A stretch of DNA of 64,000 bases from DASVVT01 sp036386415 (GTDB lineage Bacteria; Acidobacteriota; Blastocatellia; Pyrinomonadales; Pyrinomonadaceae), in NCBI GenBank assembly GCA_036386415.1, contig DASVVT010000061.1, positions 1-64,000 on the forward strand. The letters are read 5' to 3'. A program made the position numbers and the translations under genes. Numbering within the stretch: position 1 is the first letter of the stretch; every line of letters begins with the position of its first letter. Of this stretch, positions 24,667 to 33,801 are shown one piece after another. Under the pieces are notes generated by a model that made no database searches, was not told the DNA's origin, and was given only the letters and a program-made list of their open reading frames with translations.

Positions 24667-27318
24667 ATGGCGATGATTGAAGAAGCGCTCGTGGCGCTTC
24701 ATAAATATTTCGGGTTCGAGGATTTTCGCGAAGGGCAGCGCGAGGTCATCTGTGCGATCCTGGAAGGCCACGACACGGTCGTCGTGATGCCGACGGGCGG
24801 CGGCAAGTCGCTCTGCTACCAGTTGCCCGCGCTCATGAAAGAGGGCGCGACCGTGGTGGTCTCGCCCTTGATCGCGCTCATGAAAGATCAGGTCGATGCG
24901 CTGCTTGCGCGTAATCTTCCGGCGACCTTCATCAATAGCTCGATCACGTTTGAAGAGCAGAAGGAGCGCATCCGGGGCGTCAGGCAAGGCCGTTACAAGC
25001 TCGTCTACGTGGCGCCGGAGCGCTTTCGCAGCGCACACTTCGTCGAGACCTTACGCGACGTGAACATCTCGCTTTTCGCCGTTGACGAGGCGCACTGCAT
25101 CTCGCAATGGGGGCACGACTTCCGCCCGGATTACCTGCGCTTGAAGCAGGCTATCGAAGAGATCGGGCGACCGCAGATCACAGCCCTGACGGCGACGGCG
25201 ACGCCCTACGTGCGCTCGGACATCATAGATCAACTGCAACTCAAAGAACCGCGCGCTTTCGTCAGCGGCTTCGACCGTCCGAACCTCTCCATCATGGTCC
25301 TCCACACGCAGAAGGAGCGCGAAAAGATCGCGCACATCAAGCGGCTCGCCTCTGCTGTCGGCGGCGGCTCCGGCATCATCTACACCTCGACGCGCAAGGC
25401 CGTCGAACAGGTGACGGCGCGGTTGCGCACGGCTGACCTTAACGTGGTCGCCTATCACGCCGGAATGGAAGACGCCGAGCGCACGAGCGCGCAGGAGATG
25501 TTCATGACGGGACGCGCGCAGATGATTGTCGCCACCAACGCTTTCGGCATGGGCATCGACAAAGCGGACATACGCTTTGTCGCACACTACCAGATGCCCG
25601 GCTCGATTGAGGCTTATTATCAGGAGATCGGGCGCGCGGGACGGGACGGACTGCCCTCTACCTGCGCGCTGCTCTTCAACTACGCGGACAAACGCACGCA
25701 GGACTACTTCATAGAAGGCTCTTACCCGCCGCCAGACGTGATCGCAGGCGTCTACCAGGCGTTAGTCAGCACGAACCAGAAGCGCATAGAGCTTTCCGTG
25801 AGCGAGATTGCGGCGCGCGCCTGCGTTCGCAATGAGATGGCTGTTCAATCCGCGCTCATCATTTTAGAGAAGGCCGGGCACATTGAGCGCGGAGCGTCCA
25901 ATGAGAATCGCGCCGTGGTGCGTTTGAAGATGAGCCCGCAGCAGGCGCGCGAGCGGGTCGGCGGGCGCGATACGCGTCAACGTCAGGTGCTCTTCGGCTT
26001 GCTCGGTGGATACGAAGTGGGAGAGCTGGCGGACACCGAATTGGACGTGACGGACTTTGCCGAAGCCATCGGGCTTGACGTGGGTGCTGTGCGCCGCGCT
26101 CTCTCGACGCTCGCCGCGTCGAACATCATCTCCTACACGCCTGCGCGGCGCACGCGCGGAGTCCTCATGTGTGATGAGCAGCCCGTCAGTCAGTTGCGCA
26201 TACGCCCGCAGGAGATCGCGCGCCGCGCCGCGCTCGAACAGCGCAAGCTGCGTGAGGTGATCAGCTTCTGCTACACGGAGAGTTGCTATCGCGCCTTCAT
26301 CCTGGACTATTTTGGCGACCGGCATCACGCGGCGAACTGCGGGACGTGCGGCAACTGTCGCGCGCCGCAGGTCAAGAGCGCAAGCGCGGCGGGCAGCGCC
26401 GCAGAGAACGCATCTCCGCCGATGGAAGAGGCAAGCCCGCTTGACCGGTTCATCACAAAGCATGTGCCGACAGCGTTCGACCTCGATGAAGAGCTTGGCG
26501 AGCAGACGCGCTTTCGCCGGGCGCGCGAGAAAGCCGAAAGCGCCTTCGCGTCTGAAGCAGAGGAGATCAGCATCACAGAGGCGCGCCCGCTGACGGACGA
26601 AGAGAAATTACTGGTGCGCAAGATTCTGGCTTGCGCGGCGCGCATGCAGGGGCGATTCGGCAAAGGCATGCTGGCGGCGACCTTGCGCGGCTCACGCGCC
26701 AAAAACGTGATTCAAGCCGGTTTGGATCAGCTCTCGACCTACGGCATTCTGGACGACATGACGCAGGACGAGCTGATGATCTACATAGATGCGCTGGTCG
26801 CAGCCGGATGCATGACCGTAACGGGCGGCGCTTATCCGACCGTCTCACTCTCCGCGCTCGGCAACGATGTGATGCGCGAGCGCGCCGTGGTCGAGCTTGC
26901 TCTACAGGCCACGCCGCTGAGTAATCTATCGGTCGCTTCCGCAGCGTCTATCACTTCTGCTTCACACTCGGCGCAACCCGCGACCGCCAGGAAACAGGTG
27001 AGCACCGTCGATGAGACCTACGCTCTCTACTGCGAAGGCTTGTCCATTGAAGAGATCAGTCATCGACGCGGCCTGACAATGATCACTATCGAGAAGCACC
27101 TCGCCGACTGCATCATGCAGGGTCGCGACATAGACGTGTCCCGGCATGTCACGGCCTCCGACCGCGCGCTCATCGAAGTGGCCGCAGATCAACTGGGTAC
27201 ACATCTACTCAAGCCCTTGCGCGACGCGCTGCCCTCGCACATCAACTACCGCATGATCCGCTTCGTCGTCGCAGACCTTCAACGCGCCGAACAGGCAGGC
27301 ACAGAGGAAGGACAATAA
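24667..27318 (+). CDS. recQ: ATP-dependent DNA helicase RecQ with long C-terminal extension
   Basis: The 883-residue superfamily-2 helicase unwinds recombination and replication intermediates. Walker A MPTGGGKS is at about 41-48, the DEAH box VDEAHCISQWGHDF near 141, and motif VI QEIGRAGRDG near 320. The RecQ zinc-binding Cys cluster (CYTESCYRAF...CGTCGNC) lies near 540-560. After an acidic linker the tail carries a helix-turn-helix segment (LYCEGLSIEEISHRRGL) of the type found at RecQ C-termini in place of HRDC. E. coli RecQ is 609 residues, so the extension is long. The ATG at 24667 matches the family start. Confidence 0.95.
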   Translation: MAMIEEALVALHKYFGFEDFREGQREVICAILEGHDTVVVMPTGGGKSLCYQLPALMKEGATVVVSPLIALMKDQVDALLARNLPATFINSSITFEEQKERIRGVRQGRYKLVYVAPERFRSAHFVETLRDVNISLFAVDEAHCISQWGHDFRPDYLRLKQAIEEIGRPQITALTATATPYVRSDIIDQLQLKEPRAFVSGFDRPNLSIMVLHTQKEREKIAHIKRLASAVGGGSGIIYTSTRKAVEQVTARLRTADLNVVAYHAGMEDAERTSAQEMFMTGRAQMIVATNAFGMGIDKADIRFVAHYQMPGSIEAYYQEIGRAGRDGLPSTCALLFNYADKRTQDYFIEGSYPPPDVIAGVYQALVSTNQKRIELSVSEIAARACVRNEMAVQSALIILEKAGHIERGASNENRAVVRLKMSPQQARERVGGRDTRQRQVLFGLLGGYEVGELADTELDVTDFAEAIGLDVGAVRRALSTLAASNIISYTPARRTRGVLMCDEQPVSQLRIRPQEIARRAALEQRKLREVISFCYTESCYRAFILDYFGDRHHAANCGTCGNCRAPQVKSASAAGSAAENASPPMEEASPLDRFITKHVPTAFDLDEELGEQTRFRRAREKAESAFASEAEEISITEARPLTDEEKLLVRKILACAARMQGRFGKGMLAATLRGSRAKNVIQAGLDQLSTYGILDDMTQDELMIYIDALVAAGCMTVTGGAYPTVSLSALGNDVMRERAVVELALQATPLSNLSVASAASITSASHSAQPATARKQVSTVDETYALYCEGLSIEEISHRRGLTMITIEKHLADCIMQGRDIDVSRHVTASDRALIEVAADQLGTHLLKPLRDALPSHINYRMIRFVVADLQRAEQAGTEEGQ

Positions 27319-27480
27319 AATCGTCAATTGTAAGAGGAAAACGGTTCGTCGATTCACGATTGACGAATCTTTCGTTGAAAGCTATGAGAGGTGCGATCAA
27401 GAGTTCTACAAAGCATCTTAGCGACAAACCTTGCTAATAGCACGGGGTATGATAATAATGGGCAAGAAAGGTGGTAAAGA

Positions 27481-27966
27481 GTGAGCGAGGAGAAGCCGAA
27501 AGAAACAGTGGACGAGCAAGGTAAGACTAACGAAAGCGGGGTCGAAAAAGACCTTAGCAACACTGATGTTATGCTTCGAATATTCACGTATTTAGCGAAT
27601 CATTACGGAATGAGTTTTTCTATTACTTTAAGCGTCGGCGGCTCGCTGATCTCCGGCATGATTATAAGCAGAGATGAATATATGAAGAGTTTAACGGGCT
27701 CAATCCGAGAGAATATATCAAAGTTGCAGGATGAAGTTAAAGAGTTCTTAGAGGTGGCAATCTTTGAGCCATTGATACAACCAATTCATTATAAAGATGT
27801 GGCCGAGGAGATCGCAGACATTAAGTACATACATCTGAATGACGCGAAGGTATTCAACGCGGGCGGAAAGCCTATACCCGCCAGAGGTGGCGGTTTTCTT
27901 TGGCGGGGGCGTATTAGTTCTGTGGATGGATTCTCAATCGGAATACTGGAATATCGAGGGGATTAA
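27481..27966 (+). CDS. GvpU-like protein
   Basis: The 161-residue soluble protein resembles, from memory, the gas-vesicle accessory protein GvpU in SITLSVGGSLISGMIISRDEYM and the C-terminal pattern IHLNDAKVF...PIPARGGGFLWRGRISSVDGFSIG. No gas-vesicle structural gene lies in the window, so any GvpU role is uncertain. The GTG start follows AAGAAAGGTGG. It abuts the next gene with no gap and both proteins begin MSEEK. The pair is AT-richer than recQ (29 of 60 G+C in 27601-27660). Confidence 0.55.
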   Translation: MSEEKPKETVDEQGKTNESGVEKDLSNTDVMLRIFTYLANHYGMSFSITLSVGGSLISGMIISRDEYMKSLTGSIRENISKLQDEVKEFLEVAIFEPLIQPIHYKDVAEEIADIKYIHLNDAKVFNAGGKPIPARGGGFLWRGRISSVDGFSIGILEYRGD

Positions 27967-28302
27967 ATGAGCGAAGAAAAAACAGAAGAAAAGCCTGATG
28001 CTCGCTCATTTGAAGATCGGGTGTTCGCTCGCTTTGATGCTTTAGACGAACGGCTTGATGGTATGGACGTTCGCCTTCAGAAGCTAGAAGCGAAACAGTA
28101 CGATACCAAGCCGATTTGGGAACGAGCACTTGCCGAGATAGCCGAGACACGTAATGAGATGCGCGAAGGATTTCAGAGGGTAGGTGATAAGATAGACATT
28201 CTTAATAAGAACATCCTTGAAATTCAGGCAGATGCCCGCAGCTTAGAGCGTAGGGTGAGCAAACTTGAATCTGATGAAGGTGGTACTATTCTTCTGCAAT
28301 AA
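27967..28302 (+). CDS. Coiled-coil protein co-transcribed with the GvpU-like gene
   Basis: The 111-residue protein is almost entirely heptad-patterned (FARFDALDERLDGMDVRLQKLEAK; GDKIDILNKNILEIQADARSLERRVSKLE), so it should oligomerise through coiled coils. No enzymatic motif is present. GAGGGG lies eight bases before the ATG, inside the previous gene, whose stop immediately precedes the ATG. It is likely a partner or scaffold for the GvpU-like protein. Confidence 0.65.
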   Translation: MSEEKTEEKPDARSFEDRVFARFDALDERLDGMDVRLQKLEAKQYDTKPIWERALAEIAETRNEMREGFQRVGDKIDILNKNILEIQADARSLERRVSKLESDEGGTILLQ

Positions 28303-28501
28303 ATCAAGTCCGTCATGTGAGTTCTCATCTTCACAAAAGAGCATTTAAAATTCTCGTCCCATACACCAAGATGAAGTTAATAACTGCCATGCATCTCAAA
28401 TGCATAGGGGTTAGAGTTTCTTTTTGCGTGCCCTGCCTTTATACTGAACCCTTCACCTCAAGCAGGATGTTGCCGGAAAATCGCCCGACGCCGTTTCTCG
28501 A

Positions 28502-30436
28502 ATGAAAATCTGCCGGAAATGCGGAACAAAGTACGACGCTTCGATCAGCTTCTGCCCGCGCGATAGCGAAGTGCTGAGCGACGATCACGCGCAGATGATA
28601 GGGCGCGTGCTGGACGGGCAGTACGAGATAGAGGCTTTCATCGCGGAGGGCGGGATGGGCGCGGTCTATCGCGCGCGTCATACGCTCTTGGGTGATCGTG
28701 TGGCGATCAAGATTCTGCCCGTCGAGATGCGCCGCAATGAAGAATGGCTAAAGCGCTTTCAACGCGAAGGGCAGGCGGCGCGTCGCTTCCGTCACCCGAA
28801 TGCGGTTGTGGTGCATGACCTGCGTACTTCGTCTGAGGGCGAAGTCTATCTCGTCATGGAGTATGTAGAGGGACGCACTCTGGATCAGGAGGCGCGTGCG
28901 CGCGGAGGCGGTCGCCTTGCTCCGGCAGAGAGCTTGAAGATCATAGAGCAGGTGGCGAGTGTGCTCGACGCGGCACATGCGCAGGGGGTTGTGCACCGCG
29001 ATCTGAAGCCATCGAACATCATGGTGACTGATGATCAGGGTATTGTGAAACTGCTCGATCTGGGTATCGCCAAGATCAGGGACATGGGCAGCGACGAGAC
29101 GGCCTTGACGACTGCCGGGCAACTCCTCGGCACACCCTATTACATGTCGCCGGAGCAGTGGGGCGAGATACCGCTGGATGGAAAGCTGGAGATAGACGGG
29201 CGCGCAGACGTTTACAGCCTGGGCGTGGTGGTCTACGAGATCACGACGGGCGTGCGCCCATTTGAAGAGAAGACGCCCGTCGAGCTGCGCCACGCGCATT
29301 GCCGCGTCAACCCGCGACCGCTGGAAGAGTTTGACGCGAGCATCCCTGCCGCCTGGTCGCGCGCCGTCCTGCGCGCGATGTCGAAGGATAGAGGCGAACG
29401 GCAACTGAGCGCGGGCGAGTTTGCGCGCGAGCTTCGCCAGAGCCTAGCCCTCGGCGCGGGTGAAGCCTTGACTACAGACGCGCGTGCGGTCGCGCCGACG
29501 CTCAAAGGCACGCACTACGACACAAGCCCCGCCGGACGCGTTGAGACGCCGCAGAATCTGGATGCGCCGACCGTCAGAGACGGCTTGAGTGAAGGCGGTG
29601 TCGCGCCTGTGGCAAGCGCCGCTCCGCAGCCATCGCCCCCTGTCGCGCCGCGTCGCTCCTGGGTGCTCGCGATGACCAACTCGCGCGGCTGCCAGGTCTC
29701 TTTGACGGTGGCGGCTGTCGCCGTGATAGCGGTTCTGGCCGGTGGCTACGCGGTGCTGTTTCAGTCAAACAGGAGCGCTTCGGAAGGCGGATCGGTGGCA
29801 ACTGCGCCTGCTCCCGCCTCGCACAATCAGGCCAGCGGAACGCCTGCGGGCAGCAGTAATTCGGCGGCGAACACGAACGCTCCGGCCAGTGCTGTAAATA
29901 ATCCGTTTTTGCGTTATCATCTGCTGCTCAGCCAGACGGCGCTCGACACGCAACGACGCGAGACGGGCGAGAAACCGATCCCCGTCGGACAGAGCTTGCA
30001 ATTCGTCTTCGCGCCGCGCGACGGCGGCTACATCTACGCGCTCGGACGCAATGAACAGAAGGAGCCGATAGTGATTCCGCTCGGCGATTTCACAGCCGGG
30101 GCTGCGGTCGCGGCGGGTCAAGAGATGAATGCGCCACAGCTTGCGCGCGTCAAGCTCAATAGCAAGCCGGGCGCGGAGGAGTTCACAATCATCTTTACGG
30201 ATGAGCCGCTTGAGATGGCGTTTGCCACCGAGACGTTGCCGTTAGACGGCTCGTTTCGTAAACTATCAAAGGATGAGCAACGCAAGATAGATCAGCTCAG
30301 GCAAGAAGCCGCGCCCTCAACCGTTCGTTTCAACGGCGAGACAGACGATAGCAGCAACGACGCGGCGCTCGTCGTGCTTTCCGGCGAGCGCGGCTCAAAG
30401 CCCGTTGTCTTCGACATTAAATTAAGACTGCGCTGA
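28502..30436 (+). CDS. Transmembrane Ser/Thr protein kinase with N-terminal zinc ribbon and DUF4384-like ectodomain (1)
   Basis: The 644-residue Hanks-type kinase has a short zinc-ribbon-like start (CRKCGTKYDASISFCPRD). The kinase domain (about 40-300) shows GEGGMGAV-like AEGGMGAVYRAR, VAIKIL, HRDLKPSN near 165, LLDLGIAKI in place of DFG, and SPEQW. A Pro/Ala linker leads to one membrane helix (about 400-422), and an extracytoplasmic domain contains GGYIYALGRNEQKEPIVIP, which resembles DUF4384. It should sense something outside the membrane and phosphorylate inside. It is the first gene of the kinase-CHAT block. No strong ribosome site was seen. Confidence 0.9.
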   Translation: MKICRKCGTKYDASISFCPRDSEVLSDDHAQMIGRVLDGQYEIEAFIAEGGMGAVYRARHTLLGDRVAIKILPVEMRRNEEWLKRFQREGQAARRFRHPNAVVVHDLRTSSEGEVYLVMEYVEGRTLDQEARARGGGRLAPAESLKIIEQVASVLDAAHAQGVVHRDLKPSNIMVTDDQGIVKLLDLGIAKIRDMGSDETALTTAGQLLGTPYYMSPEQWGEIPLDGKLEIDGRADVYSLGVVVYEITTGVRPFEEKTPVELRHAHCRVNPRPLEEFDASIPAAWSRAVLRAMSKDRGERQLSAGEFARELRQSLALGAGEALTTDARAVAPTLKGTHYDTSPAGRVETPQNLDAPTVRDGLSEGGVAPVASAAPQPSPPVAPRRSWVLAMTNSRGCQVSLTVAAVAVIAVLAGGYAVLFQSNRSASEGGSVATAPAPASHNQASGTPAGSSNSAANTNAPASAVNNPFLRYHLLLSQTALDTQRRETGEKPIPVGQSLQFVFAPRDGGYIYALGRNEQKEPIVIPLGDFTAGAAVAAGQEMNAPQLARVKLNSKPGAEEFTIIFTDEPLEMAFATETLPLDGSFRKLSKDEQRKIDQLRQEAAPSTVRFNGETDDSSNDAALVVLSGERGSKPVVFDIKLRLR

Positions 30437-30465
30437 GCGAGCGCGGGGCTAAAAATCACTGGCAA

Positions 30466-30546
30466 GCTTTCAGCCGAAAGCGATTTTGAAGGTTGAGATT
30501 TTAAATCTGAGATCGGAAAGAGGCTTTGAGCCGATAGCTCAAAGCC
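30466..30546 (+). other. Cluster of small hairpins between the two kinase genes
   Basis: Three palindromes lie in 143 bases: GCTTTC/GAAAGC around AGCC (30466-30481), AGATTTTAAATCT (30497-30509) and a perfect 9-bp stem GGCTTTGAG/CTCAAAGCC with 7-nt loop (30522-30546). None has a good U-run. They may be RNA-processing or attenuation structures, or decayed intergenic palindromes. Confidence 0.5.
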
Positions 30547-30579
30547 GAACGCTTATTCATCGCAGGGAAGTGATCCCCC

Positions 30580-32685
30580 ATGAAATATTGCACAGTTTGC
30601 AACGCGAAGTATGACGACAGCGTCAGCTTTTGCGCCACGGACGGCGAAGTCCTCGAAGACGATCCGACAACAATCGTCGATTCCACGCTCGACGGGCAAT
30701 ATCACATCGAATCGATGCTCGGCAAAGGCGGGATGGGCGCGGTCTATCGCGCGCGCCACATCCTTTTGGGCGACCGCGTGGCGATCAAAGTACTGCCGCC
30801 GCAGATGCGCAACAATGCCGAGTGGCTGCGCCGCTTTCGTCGCGAAGGGCAGGCCGCGCGCCGCTTCCGTCACCCGAACGCCGTCACAGTCTACGACCTG
30901 CGGACGACTGCCGAAGGCATGATCTACATGGTCATGGAGTACGTCGAAGGGCGCACGCTCGATGCGGAGCTGAGGGCGCGCGGGCGCTTTACTCCGGTCG
31001 ATGCCCTGGATGTGCTTGAGCCTGTGATGAGCGTCCTGAATGCCGCGCACGCGCAAGGGGTGGTGCACCGCGACCTCAAGCCGGAGAACATCATGATCGG
31101 CAAGCCCGTCAACGGGCAGCCCGTCATCAAGCTCCTCGATCTGGGGATCGCCAAGATCAGCGACGTGGCGGGCGCGAATGCCGGAGGCGGCTCGACGGCG
31201 CTCACCGTCGCCGGGCAAATCCTCGGCACGCCTTACTACATGTCGCCCGAACAGTGGGGCGAAGTCCCCAACGACAGGAACCCTGAGATAGATGGCCGCG
31301 CAGATATTTACAGCCTGGGCGTAGTCTTCTATGAGCTGGTCGCCGGACGCCGTCCCTTCGTGGGGACGACGCTGCAAGAGCTACGGCGCGAACATATCGC
31401 CGTCAGCCCGCGCCCCTTGAACGAGGTGGCGAATGATGTGCCGGAAGCGTTCGCACAGGCTGTGGCGCGCGCGATGGCGAAGGATCGCAGCGAGAGACAA
31501 ACCACTGCCGGAGAGCTTTCGTCGGAACTCAGGGCGGCGATGGGGCTGCCCGAAATGAGCATCTCATCTCTGGGCGCTTCCGGCAGTAATTTGCAGGAGC
31601 AGGTCGCGCCAGCGCAAAGTACGGAGGCCACAGGCGAAGCCGCCTCGAACACTCTGGACGTGCCTGAGGGACGCCAGACCAACTCTGAGATCATCGCCCC
31701 GACCGTCGTGACGATGGATTCGCCGAAGCGCGCGGACGCCAGCACGCCGCCTCCGGCTGCGACATCGCTCGCGCAGCCGCCCGCTTACGGAGCGCAGCCA
31801 CCGGCGCAATCTCCCCCGCCTCCCGCTTCGTACGGCGCAGCAGCAGCAGCAGCACCGCCGATGGCGACTGTCGCCACCAGTCCGGCTGCGTTCTCAACAG
31901 ATTTTCAGACGCCGTCTTACACGCCCACAGCTCCCCCGCCGAAAAAGAGCTCGCCCGTTATTCCGATCATCGTCGGAGTGCTCGGGCTGCTCCTTATCAT
32001 CGGCGCTGCCGGTGGTTACTTCATCTATCGTAGCTTGAGTTCGGGGACGACTACGACCACGGATAAGACGGGCAAGGATAATCCGTTGGAGGTCAATAAG
32101 AACGGAACGTCGCCAGCGGACAAGCCCGCCGCTCTCGATGAGACGCTGCGTTACGCGCTGGAAGTCGAAAAAACAGCGGGTGGCGAGACAGTGCGTGTGG
32201 CGGGCGTGATTCCGCTCGCCTCAGGGCAGAAGTTTAAATTTCATTTCACGCCGCAGGAGAATGGCTACCTGTACGTTGTCGGGCCGGGCGAGAAAAATGT
32301 GCCTATGACTTTTCTGACCGCGAAGCCCGTGCCTATCTCAGGCGTCACGACAAATAATGTCACAAGTGGCGTGGATTTCAGCTTTCCGAGCGGCGCTGAT
32401 AACTGGATTACGCTTGACAAAACGGCGGGCACGGAAGACTACACGGTGATCTTCTCGCCGACGCAGCTCACCTCTCCGGCCTTCCTCACGGTGACCGCCG
32501 GGCGCACGCTGACCCCGGCGGAGCAGGACGAGATGAAAGCCTTTAAGGATAAATATACAGCAAATGCGCCGAGAACGGACGTCGTAGATGGGAGCGATAA
32601 AGACCCATACGTGTCTGTCAAGGTGCCCCAGGCGAAAGCCGAAGGTGAGCCTGTCATCTTCGACATACGCATCGAACATAAATAG
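30580..32685 (+). CDS. Transmembrane Ser/Thr protein kinase with N-terminal zinc ribbon and DUF4384-like ectodomain (2)
   Basis: This 701-residue paralogue of the preceding kinase has the same order: Cys motif (CTVCNAKYDDSVSFCATD), kinase domain with GKGGMGAVYRAR, VAIKVL, HRDLKPEN near 163, LLDLGIAKIS and SPEQW, then a longer Pro/Ala linker. One membrane helix (about 462-482, VIPIIVGVLGLLLIIGAAGG) leads to an ectodomain with NGYLYVVGPGEKNVPMTFL. The duplication within one transcript suggests two receptors with related inputs. AGGGAAG is about ten bases before the ATG. Confidence 0.92.
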   Translation: MKYCTVCNAKYDDSVSFCATDGEVLEDDPTTIVDSTLDGQYHIESMLGKGGMGAVYRARHILLGDRVAIKVLPPQMRNNAEWLRRFRREGQAARRFRHPNAVTVYDLRTTAEGMIYMVMEYVEGRTLDAELRARGRFTPVDALDVLEPVMSVLNAAHAQGVVHRDLKPENIMIGKPVNGQPVIKLLDLGIAKISDVAGANAGGGSTALTVAGQILGTPYYMSPEQWGEVPNDRNPEIDGRADIYSLGVVFYELVAGRRPFVGTTLQELRREHIAVSPRPLNEVANDVPEAFAQAVARAMAKDRSERQTTAGELSSELRAAMGLPEMSISSLGASGSNLQEQVAPAQSTEATGEAASNTLDVPEGRQTNSEIIAPTVVTMDSPKRADASTPPPAATSLAQPPAYGAQPPAQSPPPPASYGAAAAAAPPMATVATSPAAFSTDFQTPSYTPTAPPPKKSSPVIPIIVGVLGLLLIIGAAGGYFIYRSLSSGTTTTTDKTGKDNPLEVNKNGTSPADKPAALDETLRYALEVEKTAGGETVRVAGVIPLASGQKFKFHFTPQENGYLYVVGPGEKNVPMTFLTAKPVPISGVTTNNVTSGVDFSFPSGADNWITLDKTAGTEDYTVIFSPTQLTSPAFLTVTAGRTLTPAEQDEMKAFKDKYTANAPRTDVVDGSDKDPYVSVKVPQAKAEGEPVIFDIRIEHK

Positions 32686-32767
32686 GCAGACAACCTTAGA
32701 CGCAAGACCATCTCGCGGTCTGCGTTCTGAACAAATGATATTACAGCGTTAAGGAGCACCTGTTTTC

Positions 32768-33694
32768 ATGCACTTCAAAACATTCGTCCCCCTACTGCTC
32801 GTCGTCTTCATGCTGAGCGCAGTCGTCATGACGAGCGCCCAGGATGAGGAAGAGGGCGTACGCGGCGCGTTTCTCAGTACGCGTGTGAGCGCATCGGCTG
32901 GCGTCGGCAAGACAAGCGCAGGAGGAGGCGCAGGCGGCACGACGCGCCGGTCAAGACGCCGCGCCAAGGCCACGACCAGGCCGACCAACACCACCAGCAC
33001 GAACAGAAACACAAACACGACCCGCACCACTACGAGCAACACCAGTGTCGCGGTCAAAGCGGTCGCCTCCGCTCCTATAGGGCTCGGCTACTCGCTATAC
33101 ATGCGCGACGCTAACGGCGATGCCGTGCGTGTCGATCCTGAGCGCACCTTTCGCACGGGTGACCGCGTCCGCATCTCTCTGGAAACCAACACGGACGCTT
33201 ATCTGTACATCTTCAACAGCACGGACAACGGCAATCCTGTGATGATCTACCCGGACGTGCGACTCGACGATGCGGGTAACTACGTCGAAGCGCATGTGCC
33301 GACCGAAGTGCCTTCGAGCACGGAGGCAGACGAGCGTTTCCGCTGGTTCACCTTCGACGCCGCTCCCGGAACAGAGCACATCTACATCGTCGTGACGCGC
33401 GAGCCTTTGCCGGGCGTCCCCATCGAAGATGATCTGGTCAGCTACTGCCGCTCGAATCGCTGCCCCTGGCAGCCAGCCCCGGGCATCTGGGCGCAGATCA
33501 AGGCGGCGCTCGGCGGACAAGTTCAGGTGGTCAAGGCCAAAGCCTACGGCCAGTCGCAAACGTCAGGCGAGCGTGAAGCGACGACGCGCGGCCTCGGCCT
33601 GGATCGGAGCGCGCCGCCACCATCCGTCATCCGCATGAACGCTTCATCGAATACAGGGCTTCTTGTCACCGGAATTGACCTCGCCCACAAATAA
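32768..33694 (+). CDS. Secreted DUF4384-domain protein
   Basis: The 308-residue exported protein has a signal peptide (about 1-25), an Ala/Gly and Thr/Asn/Arg-rich spacer (about 38-100) and a DUF4384 domain of about 110-230. The domain shows GLGYSLYMRDANGDAVRVDP, FRTGDRVRISLETNTDAYLYIF and PVMIYPD. DUF4384 is often found with caspase-like peptidases in other bacteria. Here it sits between the two kinases, whose ectodomains look related, and the CHAT protein. TTAAGGAG precedes the ATG by about ten bases. Confidence 0.85.
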   Translation: MHFKTFVPLLLVVFMLSAVVMTSAQDEEEGVRGAFLSTRVSASAGVGKTSAGGGAGGTTRRSRRRAKATTRPTNTTSTNRNTNTTRTTTSNTSVAVKAVASAPIGLGYSLYMRDANGDAVRVDPERTFRTGDRVRISLETNTDAYLYIFNSTDNGNPVMIYPDVRLDDAGNYVEAHVPTEVPSSTEADERFRWFTFDAAPGTEHIYIVVTREPLPGVPIEDDLVSYCRSNRCPWQPAPGIWAQIKAALGGQVQVVKAKAYGQSQTSGEREATTRGLGLDRSAPPPSVIRMNASSNTGLLVTGIDLAHK

Positions 33695-33698
33695 AGAT

Positions 33699-33782
33699 AG
33701 GGATGAAGGATGAGGGATGAGGGATGAAGAAAGAAAGACATGCTTTTTCTTATTCATCCCTCATCCCTCCGGCCTCATCCCT
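33699..33782. repeat. GGGATGA-type palindrome, copy 1
   Basis: The left arm of repeated (A)GGGATGA units and the right arm of TCATCCC units flank a short AAAGAAAG spacer. It lies between the DUF4384 and TPR-CHAT genes. The frame running out of the right arm gives a false 26-residue extension to the CHAT protein. Confidence 0.85.
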
Positions 33783-33801
33783 GCTCTTGGAGGAGAGTTT
33801 A

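Noticed and set aside
29574..31897. Antisense frames opposite the kinase genes
   Set aside because: They are shadow frames; the kinase domains are unambiguous on the plus strand.
33724..33801. ATG at 33724 as start of the TPR-CHAT protein
   Set aside because: The 26 added residues are encoded by the palindrome; ATG 33802 has GGAGGAG and begins a signal peptide.
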